The notes: generated by a model not told the origin, from the sequence alone. 64,000 bases of DNA from Hydrangea macrophylla (GCA_033977485.1 CM066998.1:27653501-27717500); one strand, 5' to 3'; positions 21,976 to 33,429 are shown, counted from the first letter of the stretch. Translations and numbers: made by a program.

Positions 21976-24125
21976 ACATAAATTATTGATTTTGTTGTTC
22001 CCCCTTTTTTTTATCGCCCTTTGTTTCCTTGTTTCTTTTTTTTTTATTTTTTTTATTTTACCTCTGTCCTTTTCTTACAGACACACAAGGCTGCTCTTTA
22101 GGGTCATGGGAGTTTAGCTCAACGACACCGTTGTTACAACGAGCTCTCAGATGAGGTTAGGACTGGAGTCCATAATGTCTGCTTTGGACTCTTTGCTTGC
22201 TTCTGGAGAAAAGTTCGAATGATATGACCCATATCCAGGCCATTGCTGAAAGATGGTGGGATACAACAAACACATTCCATATGCCCTTTGGGGAGATGAC
22301 AATGACTCCTCTGGAATTCTCTATGATCACCGGCATCCCATTTGGTGGTCTCCCGATGGCTTGCTATGATGACCTTCCGAGCATCACGAGCAGATCATCG
22401 ACCTTCTGGGGGCCCATCCTGGGTAGTTCATTGTGCCTGCCAAGTGATTCATGGATACCTTCAGAGGCTGTGTCTTTACTGATAATCAGATGATCCGGGC
22501 TTTCATTATGTACGTATTGGGTTGCTCATTGATGAGGATGAGAGGGGACCGAATTAGTTTGGGGTCCCTGGCATCTTTGGCAGACATTGATCACATACCC
22601 TAGTATAACAGGGGTGGTGCAGGATTGGCTACGCTCTATCGCCCTATCAGCGACATCTCTAGGGGTAATTACCCTTCCACCGGCGGGTACTGGAGAGCCT
22701 TGGAGGTAATACCTCCACTCATATATTTTTCATTTATTCGTTTATTCATTTAGATTCCTTGAACACATTGAATTCACTCTTTAATATTTTCCTTTGCAGA
22801 TATGGTCTCATGAGTACCTGCGTATGAGGACTCCTACTACCAGAGATAGTGAGGCTGCCATTATGCCGCAAGGCTTAAAATGGAGGAAAGAGTTGACGGG
22901 TCAAAAAGTGGGGGCCCACAACTTTGTTGGCTACAGGAATCTTCTCACCAATTTGTGGGAGGTCCACATGATATGGAATCTGTGGGAGGTGGCCCTTCTT
23001 GAGGCTAGTGAAGCGATCCAAGCTGCTGTGTGTTTCTCTAGGATGAGGATCCTGATGGTGGGAGAGGCGTGCCGAGAGTGGTACCTCGGTGAAAGGGTGA
23101 CTAGGCAATCCCTTTCTGCCCTAGCTTTTTATGTGCCGAGAGCTCCTCCAGCTACTATGAGGAGCACAGAGACTCTAGATCATGATGACCTCGTTGCAGC
23201 CCTGGACGGAGAGAACATTGTGAATTATTTGGACAGTCTAGACGACTATGCCAATTTTAGACTTAATTCCTTTATGCACAATTTTCCTCTCATGGACGTC
23301 GTTCGGGTAACTGACTTTCACTTCTTTTTTATTCCTGATTCTTTTAACTATGTAATCATGCTTATTAAGACTTGAATTCTCCTTTGTAGCCAATTCCTGG
23401 GGTTGCCGACCCTCCAGCTCTTCTTCAGTGGAACTGGAACATCCCTATGGTGCACACGGGCCATGAGTCTCTATACCAGTTACCTCCCTATACTCAGGAT
23501 GTACCCACCATTCCCCTACACTACGACACTGTCCCTAGGGACTATCTGACGAGGGGTTATCCTATGCCCATTCAGTTCGACATTGGATTCATGGTCGCAA
23601 GTGGAGAGTAAGTTTTGACATCACTCTGTTTATTATTTCTTTATTTTTCACTCAATTACTCCACTACTAATGCTTGGAAACTTGAATTCTTTTCCAGGCT
23701 GATGGGCGAGGGCCAATGCAGAGCTTCAAGCCAGAGCTCTGGTATGTATCTTGCTTTCTTCTTCTTTAAAAGGGAATCGTATCTAGCGAATTTGCAGATT
23801 CAGATTCCAAAGAATTTCATTTTTACATAAATCGAATCTGGGGACTCTTTGTCAAAAAATACCATATTTACAACCTATCGAGCCTGTATATATATATATA
23901 TTTTGTTTGTTTTTTTTTTTTGAAAGAATTTTAAATTCACAACTTTTGAACTTGAGGAAATAGAAAAGGAAACTTCATTTCACTTATTGCTTGATCTTCT
24001 CTTTATTATTTTTTTTCAGGAAACTGAAAATGAGGCTCTGAGGAGGCAACTTTAGGAGTTCCAAATAAGCTAAGGCGGCGGCTATCGTAGAGGAGCTGGA
24101 GGCAATAGTCAGGGTGGAGGCGATG

Positions 24126-26364
24126 TGTCACACCCCGATTTTTGGACAACCAAATATTCAATCCAGAGCCTGTATCTGGACTAATATTCAATTACCAAAA
24201 ATCACGAGAGCGACACCCTCCCATATGCTAACAGAAAATTTATTGAAAATAGTATTTAATACTCCTTAAATAAGGACATGTGATCTTGTGTTTAAAGAAA
24301 AACTCTTTATTATTAAACATGTATTCCCAAACATCCATTTCATTGTAAAAGAAATAAAGTTCCATTATAAATATTATATCACTTTTAAATTTAAAAAAAA
24401 AACATCATTTTCATAAATAAAATGTCCACATACAGAGTTCAGCGGAAATAAAAATAAATAAGAATAAAATCTATACATCCATTGGTCAGAGTAACTACAA
24501 CGTTCCCAATACCCAATATACCATATTTATTACAATTATACATACTGGCCCACAATGCCAGAAAATAAAATACAATCAAGTACAACAAAAATAAGTACAA
24601 TTCCAATAATAAACAACACAACGACCATCTCTTCACCCAAACAGAAGCTCCAACGAAAATCTCCAAAAAAACTAAACCTGCACAAAGACATTCGACTACG
24701 TTTCATATAGAAACGCCCCCGAATGTATAACACACTCGGGTCAGTCACATGACTGGTATGAGTTAAACAAAACAACAAGTCTTAGGGATCCAACTTGAAC
24801 CCGTAGACAACAAATTACACTACAATACTCTTGGGTCAAGACAGGTAGTTCCACACACATATCTTGACAATAGAGTAGTTTCCATTTATGTGGTGGCAAG
24901 TAGTTTCTTGCCCAAAATCTAAAGTTACTACGAGTTTCATACTTACCCATTACTTATGGTGAGCCAAACCTGTAAAACGTTAGTGGGCCCACCATCCTGC
25001 AAATTGAATGATCATAGACCAAGCAAACAATTCCGCATACAAACCGTCCACCAAACATCGCATTTATTATTTCACGCTTATCAGTTTTATGAAATACTCC
25101 ATTGTCATTATTTATTAGCCTTTAATTTATCTTTGTGTTCCCTAGGTTCACCACTTGGTCACCCTCCATGGTACACCCACACATATATCCCATGTGTGCC
25201 CGGACATACTACTAACATCCACTCTGGTGCTAGTTTGGTTGGGGTATCAACCAAACCAGGTATACACACAGAAGGCCAGTCAATATGCCTAGACGTCTAA
25301 CAAATAAGCCGAGCATAAGGCTTAGGCCAGCTTGATCACGAAGCCACTGGCAAAAGGGTACACTCAGCAAGTCGAGCTACAAAAAAAAAAAAACACATCA
25401 CACAACGGGAGTGGTGAACACTAAAGAACTATGTTGCAATTATCACTTATCATTCGTATTATCCCAATAATTGTGAATTTCACATTTATCACATAGTTCC
25501 GTCTTATCATCCAATCACATCTCTAACTTTTAGATGTATTCCAATATCTTACAATAAAGAGTTTTATCAATTAACCCATAACAATTCTTCCCTCAATAAT
25601 TTCCAATCAAATTACAACATCCCCAATATACTATTCAACGTATCTAATTTACTCATTTTTCTCAAAATGACCACAAAATAAGATCAGTTATTTTAGGTAC
25701 AATAATCTCAACCCAACATTCAATATTAGCATACATAAAGCACATAATAAGAAATCATATTCTCCAATTTGCACGTTGAACTATATTGAAAACTGCTACT
25801 GTAATCTTAAATTTCTGCCCAAACGGTGCAGAATCAGGAAAAACTTAAAACACGAAAAGTGTGCAGAATCACGTTTTACATAAGACACGCGGACAGAATG
25901 TTCAAATTCAAAGCCACGATTTTCTAATAATTTTCTAAAGTTTCTGCGACTGTGTGAATTACACATAAAACGAATTTCACATATATTTTCTAACAAACAT
26001 GAGTATTTCACCTATAGTTTTAATCAAACTAACGATTCACCTAACCCTTTCGAATACCCTAATGTCATGATCGCAAAGTCACACGAAGGGAAAGAATGTA
26101 TCTAAATTACTTCAACAATAGCAACGTGTATCGATCCATTACAAAGATTTGACCCTAACCATTAAATTTAACATGCACTAATTTACTCCCATACACATAC
26201 ATATATATACATACGTGTATATATATATATATATACTCGGATACACAAAGTTTAAATCACCTAGTTCAATCCAAAATTGACAACCACGAATGCTCCGCGA
26301 TTCCCCACGTGACCACGAATCCGGAATCCTTCTCCTTTCTCCTCCCTTTTCTTCTTCTTCTTCT

Positions 26365-26422
<58 letters not shown>

Positions 26423-26904
26423 GTCTGTTCTTTCTTTTGGGTGGCTAGGGTTTTTAATATAAGATATATGTACACTACACACACAACACATGTCAATAAA
26501 ACACACAAAAATATATAAATCCCGTTTTTCTTCTTGTGGGCTCACAAAAGAGACCTATATGAGCCCAGAATGCAGTACAAAGTGTTAAAATGAGTAGCCC
26601 AATGGGTACCCATGACCCCGGTACTAAGTTTTAATGTTAATTACATTATTTAACACATTCGCAGGCTTGTAAACACTATATAACAAAAATACATATCAAC
26701 CCTTCATTTTATTTTTTTAACAAATATAAATTAATAAAATATAACTTCCAAACTAAACGCGCTCACTCATGATTTAATTTATATGTCCACCAAACACTTA
26801 AAATTTTCCAAACACATGTCTTACATAGACACACTCATATAATATTGCTAACTGAAAATAATAATTAAAATAATTATTTTCATAGAAATTTTAGAGTTGT
26901 TACA
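24126..26904 (-). mobile_element. Solo LTR, chromovirus-like, 2.8 kb
   Basis: It is bounded by TGTCACACCCC.. and ..GTTGTTACA on plus, with a perfect 5-bp duplication CGATG at 24121-24125 and 26905-26909. On minus it runs TGTAACAACTCT..CGGGGTGTGACA, the usual orientation for Tekay/chromovirus LTRs. No internal region or second LTR is present. It interrupts the last exon of the PMD gene. Inside are AT-rich DNA and a microsatellite, with no coding region. Confidence 0.85.
26341..26422. repeat. Compound TTC/CT/AC microsatellite
   Basis: (TTC)n, (CT)n and (AC)n follow one another inside the solo LTR. They explain the overlapping repeat-like reading frames on both strands here. Confidence 0.9.
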
Positions 26905-27060
26905 CGATGGTGGTGATGGCGGTGATGGTGGAGCTGGGGGGAGCCAGACAGCTCCACAGGCTCCTAGAAGGAATCCTCGTCGCCAACGAGGATGATCCAT
27001 CTCTCTTCTTTTCTTATGGCGTCCCTGCGAGGACAAGACTTTTAAACTTTTTGCCTTTAT

Positions 27061-27321
27061 GGATTTATATTAGATCGAAGGTATTGATATTCACGCATGG
27101 TAGCTTGCGTGCCAATTTTGAATTCTATTTTATATTCATGCTTGATCACTTCCTCGATATCGGATTTATTCATCTTGCCAACTCAAAAATGTGAATGCTT
27201 TGTTGCTTATTGATGAATGGTGCGAAGAATTGGTGCTCAGTGATTATATTTTGGTTAGTTTTCATGCAGGTTTTGGGCTGATTGAAGTTACAAACTGCTC
27301 TATGACCTGTTTAAACTCTGG
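27061..27321. other. Spacer between the two antisense genes
   Basis: This holds the presumed 3' flank of the PMD gene. No feature is recognised, and no poly(A) signal could be assigned with confidence. Confidence 0.4.
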
Positions 27322-27448
27322 CCAGCACTCAATGAGGCTGACCGGCACTCACTGAATACCACAGGGCACTTAGTAACTGCCGGTCGACACTCAGTGAGTG
27401 TCGCCGCTTTTTATCGAGCGCAAGTTAGTCCCCTTTTTCCTATATAAA
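27322..27448 (+). promoter_or_regulatory. Promoter of the second antisense gene: palindrome cluster plus TATA box
   Basis: The motifs GCCAGCACTCAATGAGGC, CGGCACTCACTGAATACC, GGGCACTTAGTAACTGCCGG (27364-27383) and CGACACTCAGTGAGTGTCG (27385-27403, perfect palindrome) are followed by a clear TATA box CTATATAAAG at 27440-27449. The first ATG of the downstream gene is at 27546. This is the strongest of the three copies of the module in Tat-A. Confidence 0.75.
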
Positions 27449-27545
27449 GTGCCATTTTACTCATTTTGTGCGCATTTTGAAATTTCCAAGGATTGTTTTC
27501 CTTCTTCTCACTCAATCCCCCATCCTATATTCATTCTCATCCTTT

Positions 27546-28627
27546 ATGGCTCCCATTAGTCCCAACACTTTCTTTCCATGGATGGACTTTCTCAGGTATC
27601 GATCGACTCAACTTCGAGTCCCACAGATTGACAGACCTCTTCGCTTTTTTGCCATATGGCTCTACACGAGGACTTACTTTGAGGCGCTATCCGATGTTGG
27701 GACCCTTCTTTGCATGTCCCGGTTTGGCCAAGAGGAGGTTTGTTCACTTTTCGAGGAGTTTAGCACCATCCTCCATACCGACCCTTTTGCCGATCTGATT
27801 ATCCCCTAGGTACAGGCAGGATACTTCCAGGATTTATCGACTCTTCTTCATATTTCTCGTAGTACTGCCAGCTCTTTTATCCGTGACCTGCACATTGACT
27901 TCGATCGCCTTTCTTCTTTTTATGCCCATTCGGATACCCGGATGACGGAGGTTATCAGAGCATCAGGCGCAGTACCCTTTCTTTGGCTATGCTCTCCCAC
28001 TTCCTATTTCAGTCTTCTACCAACATCCTTATTCTCGTTGTCCGCGGTCTTCGAGAGATGATGAGTGTAGTTATATTAGTTCTCGGGGAGACTCTACTGG
28101 GCCTGGACTATGCCCATGCTACCGAGGCCATGCTTTCTTCCAGGGCTCCTCACATTCTTCAGGTTTGGCTCCTGGAGAGCTAAGCTCTGTTCATTCATCT
28201 TCTTACCCCAAGAGGTAGCTCCCTTATGAGCATTTAGAGGTTCATCGCCTGTTTCATTCTGCCGAGGGTTGGTTCTCTTGGCTCCAGAGTCTCTTTTATG
28301 AGGACATTTACTGGATATGCCTGAGATGGACTTACTGCTCAGTCACGGTATGGCTCCCTGGACGTCCCGGGGTTTGACTACTAAGTTTGTATGTTACCAC
28401 TTTTTAGGTTCCAGGCCGGGTGGTCTGCTAGTTCGGGCTACTCCAGGATGCTCCAGGATGCTATTACTGCAGATTTTTTGAGGAGTTCTGCCCTGCACCC
28501 TTCTACCAAGAGGCTATTTGCTGAGGATTGGCACGACAGAGTGTCGGCTCTTTTTCGAATGGTGCCTGCTTCAGTTATCCCTATTGTCGAGTATCTTTTT
28601 GAGATCCAAACTTTGGTTGGGAGATAG
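27546..28627 (+). pseudogene. Second antisense gene of Tat-A, function unknown
   Basis: ATG at 27546, about 100 bp after a TATA box, opens an 87-codon frame (MAPISPNTFFPWMDFLRYRS..) ended by TAG at 27807. The same frame then continues clean for about 60 codons (FIRDLHIDFDRLSSFYAHSD) before shifting near 27960. A further coding-like block at 28391-28627 reads WSASSGYSRMLQDAITADFL and ends VGR-stop, possibly after a splice acceptor near 28408. I do not recognise the family. The composition is that of a folded globular protein rather than of a repeat. Stops and frameshifts mark it as decayed. It could be a second exon set of a longer antisense gene, but its own promoter argues for a separate gene. 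Confidence 0.5.
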
Positions 28628-29376
28628 CTTCACGACTAGACATACATAAGTAAAAGTAAACAACAAGATTTTTCTCAAAGGCTTTAGCAAATCATGCTTA
28701 CTCTTGCTGCGCTTTATTTGAATCATGTGATGTATTTTTATTTTTCAAATACTTTTCCTGGCATTTTTTTTTAGAAAATGTTCCAATCATGTTTAAATCA
28801 AAGTCTGCTCTCTTCCAATCTTCTTAGGTTATGAAAATTTTCCTCTTAATGTTCCTTTTAGCTTTTATTACCTTGCTTTAAGTCTTTCTTAGTCTTTATC
28901 CTATACCATGATTTCTCGTTTGTTTCCATATAATACATATTTTGATATCCAGTAGATCTAGAGATGGATTTAGATTTTTATCTCGGTTCATCGAGTAGCA
29001 AACAAAGTTTGCCCCTAGTTTTGGGACTTTGACACGCTTCCGGGAAGACACAAGTTTGCCCCTAGTGTATCACAGGGAATCTTAGGACATAGGGCTCTAT
29101 TTTTCTTTTGGTTTGAAATTGGACCGAGGGCCTTGAGAGCCCACCTACTTATCCCCGAATGGGTATCAGGTCCGTAGTAGTTCAGCTAAGGTTTGAAAGG
29201 AAGTGCCATCCAGGCAATTTATGGATGACCGAACCGAGTAGGTTGCCTACGTATCCCCTAGTGGGAATCAGGTCAAGCTTAGTTCATCAACTCTAGAGGT
29301 TTTGAAAGAACGAGGTCTTAAGCAAAATATTTCTTAAGGTGATCGAGGTTGATCGGCTGTTTGAATTCAACCCCAT
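28628..29376. other. Tat-A stretch between integrase and antisense genes, with two PPT-like copies
   Basis: GTTTGCCCCTAG occurs at about 29009-29020 and again at about 29052-29063. On minus this is CTAGGGGCAAAC, close to the true PPT (AGAGGGGCAAAC) beside the 3' LTR. The phrase 'ttgcctacgtatcccctag' near 29245 also recurs near the LTR. No coding region is visible. Confidence 0.6.
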
Positions 29377-30300
29377 CTAGGTCCATAAGATAAGTAGCTC
29401 CTTCTGAGAGGAGTGTTTTAATGACATATGGTCCGACCCAGTTAGGTTTGAATTTTCCTCGACATAAATAGGCGCTTTGAGCTCTTTGACGACCAGGTCA
29501 CCCTCAACAAGCTTCCTTAGGTAAACCTTTTTATTGAAGGCACAAGCTATCCTCTTCTGATATCCTTGAGTATGATTTATGGCTGCCAACCTCTTTTAAT
29601 CTAATAACATCAATTCTTCATACCTCCCTCGCAGCCACTCAAGCTCGGTTACTTCGTACTCTGCCAAAACTCTAAGGGAGGGTATTTTTACTTCGATGAA
29701 AAGGACAACTTCCATCCCTTAGACCAAAGAATATGGCGTGGCACCTGTTGAAGTTCTCACGGAAGTTCGGTATCCCCACAAAGCAAATGGTAGCTTCTTA
29801 TGCCAATCCCTATATGTGTCTGTCATTTCCCCAGGATTGCTTTGCGGCTTCTACTGGTCTATTTGTCTGGGGCCTGTATGGTGAGGACTGATGGTGAGTA
29901 ATCCTATACTTCTCTAGGAGTGGGATAACTTCCCCCTGAAAATGACTGCCATGGTCAGAAATAAGCTTATTCGGGACCCCATACCTGCAAACTATGTTCT
30001 TCTCGATAAAATTCACCACATCTTTAGCCTTCAAAGTTGCATATGATGTTGCTTTCACCCACTTGGTAAAGTAATCAATAGCCACGAATATGTATCGATG
30101 CCCATTTGAAGCTTTTTGGACCACTTCACCAATAATGTCAATACCCCACACAAAAACGGCCAGGGGGTGGTCATGCTATAGAGCTGGGAAGGCAGGGTAT
30201 GTATTAGGTTTCCATGGATTTGGCACATATGACACTTCCTAACATACTCACAACAATCTTTATCCAAAGTTATCCAATAGTATCCCTATCGAATTATCTT
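29377..30300 (-). pseudogene. Tat-A integrase domain
   Basis: The reading starts at the zinc-binding end (YVRKCHMCQ; the upstream histidines are lost with the RNase H deletion). The catalytic core follows: GIDIIGEV with the first Asp, AIDYFTKWVKA, LISDHGSHFQ with the second Asp, and SPYRPQTNRPVEAA with the Glu. The C-terminal piece (29377-29589) reads YQKRIACAFNKKV and KLVEGDLVVKEL. Integrase inserts the cDNA. Stops (after RHI at 29810 and elsewhere) and frame changes make it inactive. The order RT then INT confirms Ty3/Gypsy. Confidence 0.85.
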
Positions 30301-31400
30301 TTTGGGCAACATGTGTCCCATTGAGTTCTCGGTTATGGATAGGTGTAGCAATAAAGGCTTTCTGGGTTTGGGAGGCGATAGAATAGGTGGATTTTGGAGG
30401 TAAGTTTTGATCTTTTCGAAGGCTTTCTAGCATTGGCTATCCCATTCAAACTTTTCCCCCTTCCTCAGCAATTTAAACAATGGGTCACAAGTCATGGTGA
30501 GTTTGGATATGAAACGACTAATGAATTATATCCTACCCAAAAATCCTCTCAACTCCTTTTCATTCTTTGGTGACTGCATTTCCATTATGGCTTTTGTTTT
30601 GGTCAGATCTACTTCAATCCCCCTCTGCGTGATGAGAAATCCTAATGGCTTTCCTGTGGTAACCCCAAAAGTGCACTTCTATGGGTTTAGCCTCATTTGA
30701 AACTTCTTTATCCTCTCAAAGAATTTCCTAAGTGCCTCTAAATGCCATCCCCTCTCTTTAGACTTTATTATCATGTCATCCACATATACCTCTACTTATT
30801 TGTGAATCATATCATATAGTAATGTAGTGGTAGCCCTTTGATAAGTTGTACTTGCATTCTTAAGTCCAAATGGCATCACCCTATAGCAATAAGTACCCCA
30901 GTGTGTGATGAAGGTGGTCTTTTCTCTATCTTTTGGTGCCATGATAATTTGGTTATACCCTGAGAGCCCATCCATGAAAGATAGGAGCTCGTGTCCCGTA
31001 GTATTATCAACTAATACATCGATGTAGGGTAAAAGGAAGTCGTCTTTAGGGCTAGCTTTGTTCAAATCTCAGAAATCAGCACACACCCTAACATGACCAT
31101 CCTTCTTTGGGACCGACACAATGTTAGTGACCCACTCTGGATATTCGGTGACGATCAAGAATCCAACTCCTAATTACTTTTCAACTTCCTCTTTCACTTT
31201 AAGTGTCCATTCAGGCCTCATTCGTCTCAATTTTTGTTTTACGTGTTTTGAGTTTGGGAAGAGGAGGATATGATGTTGGACATCTATGAATTCATTTAAT
31301 AGATTAATTAATCCCTTGCTTTCCTCATTGCTAAGTGTGGAGCCAATACAAACATTTTGTGGATTATCTTCATTTCCCAAATTAATCGTTGAAGTGCTTT
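30301..31400 (-). pseudogene. Tat-A reverse transcriptase domain, RNase H missing
   Basis: In order: VKQKLRRMRPEWTLKVKEEV, DGHVRVCADF, NKASPKDDFLLPYIDVLVDN, SFMDGLSGYNQIIMAP, YCYRVMPFGLKNAS and the active site YVDDMI, then the thumb (KNEKELRGFLGRI, ISRFISKLT, KFEWDSQC, NPPILSPPKPRKPL). After ENSMGHML the sequence jumps to the start of the integrase zinc finger near 30300. The RNase H domain (or domains) expected in Tat elements is therefore absent. In-frame stops include TAA just before VEVYVDD and TAG after LNP. A small deletion also affects the N-terminus near FIDVQHH. Confidence 0.9.
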
Positions 31401-31895
31401 CTATGAATTACATGCAGATTCATTTTCTTTTTCAATTAATTTTTGCAGTTCATCTGGTATTTCATCACATTCATTACATGCATCACATTTGTTATTATGA
31501 GCAGTCGAGTAAGCAAAATTAGTCATTTTCTCATTGATTTTCTTGGGAGTTTTTACAACAGACATAGAAATTGAAAAATGCCTCATTTGGGCCATTATAG
31601 ACTCTGGATGAGGGGGATACCTATCGCTAGACTCAAAGACCCATTCTTTCTTACTTTTTCCTCCCAGATCGGTGATGAAGCATTCTTCCAGATCTTTTGT
31701 CTCGGTAACCTTTTCCAGTTCCTCTTCTATTTCTTCTTTTCCTACTCCATTTTCTTTGGCCTCCTCCTTTTTCTGTCCTTTCCCATTTTCTGCACGGATT
31801 TCTTCTGTCTTACTCTCCACATTATTTTCTGAACCATTACCCTCAGTCCCCATGTCTTCATTCTCTAACAACTCTTTCATTGCCAAGCCATCCAA
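31401..31895 (-). pseudogene. Tat-A linker, Glu/Lys-rich, upstream of RT
   Basis: An open frame of 164 codons, rich in E, K and N (for example ENGKGQKKEEAKENGVGKEE), followed by RYPPHPESIMAQMRHFSISM. It lies between protease and RT. I recognise no catalytic motif. Low-complexity linkers here are common in Tat polyproteins. Confidence 0.6.
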
Positions 31896-31937
31896 CGTAC
31901 TAATCCAATCCAGAGAAATAGTAGATTTTGCAAGTGC

Positions 31938-32444
31938 CTAAAGATAAGGATCTTCATAGTTGGAGAAGTCATGTGCAAAGAATATTTTGAATCCTGATTT
32001 CACACGCTTATCCACACTATCTATCCATGGCTCTGGGAAGCCACAAAATGGAAAATCCTCCCCTTCTTTCATAAAGTATCCATTGAGAGTTTTCAAATAA
32101 GGTTCCATTGGCGCATCGGCCGCTTTTTTCTTTTTCTTCATTTCTACTTTTGTTGGCTGATATCCTAACCTGCGAGTGTGGGTTTGTGTAACAATGTTTG
32201 GGAATTCCAGTAGTCCTTGATGTTTCTTACCCAAACCTATCCCCATCCCCGGGAAGAATCTCATCTTTCTCATAATCCCGACCACTAGTGAACTTGCATA
32301 TTGGTTATAGTAAAGTGCCAGGAACTCCCTTGGCTTGTTGTCTTCTATCATATTAATAAATTCGAATCCACCCAAGTTTGTTTCCTCCTCTTGCATTTGT
32401 ACTTCCAAAATCGGGGTGCTAGATGAAGCTTTAGACATATGCAT
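31938..32444 (-). pseudogene. Tat-A segment with G-patch-like motif
   Basis: The 168-codon frame contains MRKMRFFPGMGIGLGKKHQG followed by LLEFP, close to the Gly-rich G-patch-like motif (GxxxGxGLGKxxQG) usual between protease and RT in Tat polyproteins. Then come YQPTKVEMKKKKKAADAPME and FPEPWIDSVDKRVKSG. A G-patch suggests RNA binding, but the role in the element is not established. Confidence 0.7.
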
Positions 32445-32480
32445 CCAACTATCCCTCAGGATGTCACAAACCTTATTCCC

Positions 32481-32900
32481 CTAAATGTATTTAACTTTTT
32501 GATGAATGGTTGACTGGATGGCACCCAAGCTATCTAGCCATGGCCTTCTTACGAGCAAGTTGAATGATGCAGGAATGTCGATGATCTGAAATTTTGCATC
32601 CTTTTCCACTGATTTGACGGAGAGATTTAGAAAAATGATCCCCATAACTGCTCGCTGAGTATTGTTATAGGCCCTCACCTTTTGTTCTAATGGTATGAAT
32701 GTTGACTCGTCAAGCCCCATCCTCTTGGCTATTCGGAATGGGCATACATTTAGTGTAGATCTGTTGTCAACGAGACAAGCAGACAAGGAGTTTCCTAGAC
32801 ATTCGATGGTGATATGCAATGGTTTGTTATGAGCCGGTCCTCCGGGAGGTAAATCTGCTATGGTAAATAAGATAACGAGAGTTAGGTTTTTATTGATCAT
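32481..32900 (-). pseudogene. Tat-A aspartic protease domain with altered active site
   Basis: This retropepsin-type fold (ITIECLGNSLSACLVDNRST, LNVCPF, VMGIIFLNLSV, FQIIDIPASFNLLVRRPWLD) lies just after gag. The catalytic triplet, normally DNG or DSG, reads DNR, which should abolish activity. The C-terminal LLVRRPWLDSLGAIQSTIHQ matches the usual LLGRPWIH..GAVPSTLHQ pattern with the first Gly changed. Confidence 0.8.
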
Positions 32901-33032
32901 ATTGACGAGATCCTCTGGGGTGACATCAATGGAGATATCCGACTGATTGAGGGCGTTGAGTACTGCCTGTCTGTGACGCTTAGAGGCAATCAGTAGGCCC
33001 TAAATAGTGATATTTGCTAGCATTTTCTTCAT

Positions 33033-33425
33033 CTATTTCAAGATTCTATCTCCTTCCTCCTCCTCATTCATCTTCCCTTTTCTTTTGTCCAATTCCTGAC
33101 CCGGATGGTCCTCTTCCAACTCATGCGGTTTAAAGTGTCTTCTTGATCTAGTCAGATGGCTTACTTCCTCTTTCATCCTTAGATCATCTTGGGCTTCAGT
33201 AACTTTCGAACTTTCCTTTTCTTTTTCGCTCTCATACCAAAGATCCTCCTTTGCTTTATTGACGCTCTGGCTATCATTCCCCTCATACCAAATGGAGTTG
33301 TTAGCTTCAGGTGCCCACCAGTGTACAACAATAGCCTCTTCCATTTCTTTCCCCTTGTTTCTATCAGCTAGTTTGCCCAAAGTACAGATTACTAAATCCC
33401 CTGGTATCTGACAAAACTTTTTCAA
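33033..33425 (-). pseudogene. Tat-A gag-protease linker
   Basis: An acidic, charged open frame (130 codons) with no recognised motif. It begins MKKFCQIPGDLV within sequence continuous with the gag C-terminus. It is probably part of the same polyprotein. Confidence 0.5.
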
Positions 33426-33429
33426 GTAC

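Larger units (their letters stand above)
20250..27060 (+). pseudogene. Antisense multi-exon plant mobile domain (PMD/MAIN-like) gene of Tat-A
   Basis: The gene reads opposite to gag-pol. Inferred exons are: leader to 20340 (AAG|GTATGC); 20470-20606 with ATG at 20481 (MASGSGSHSPSRKKYKPTPG); 22081-22705; 22800-23306; 23390-23607; 23698-23741; and from 24020 on. All borders are GT..AG. Exon 3 carries the PMD signature (ERWWDTTNTFHMPFGEMTM, then TGIPFGG, IRAFIMYVLG, GLATLYRPI), and exon 4 starts IWSHEYLRM and runs 169 codons open. PMD proteins include the nuclear MAIN and MAIL1 and versions carried by transposons. The C-terminal exon is Gly/Arg-rich and is split by a solo LTR. Damage includes TAG at 22099, frameshifts near 22190 and 22420-22490, a TAG near 22600, and stops in the last exon. 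Spliced antisense genes with PMD similarity are known in Tat elements. The introns persist because the genomic RNA is the opposite strand. Confidence 0.8.

Noticed and set aside
22875..23108. Minus-strand frame opposite PMD exon 4
   Set aside because: Shadow frame. The plus strand carries the PMD-like exon with splice sites.
26178..26518. Arg-Glu and Cys-Val repeat frames
   Set aside because: Produced by the CT/AC microsatellite inside the solo LTR.
31286..31941. Plus-strand Phe/Ser-rich frames opposite the Tat polyprotein linker
   Set aside because: Antisense shadow of the Glu/Lys-rich linker.
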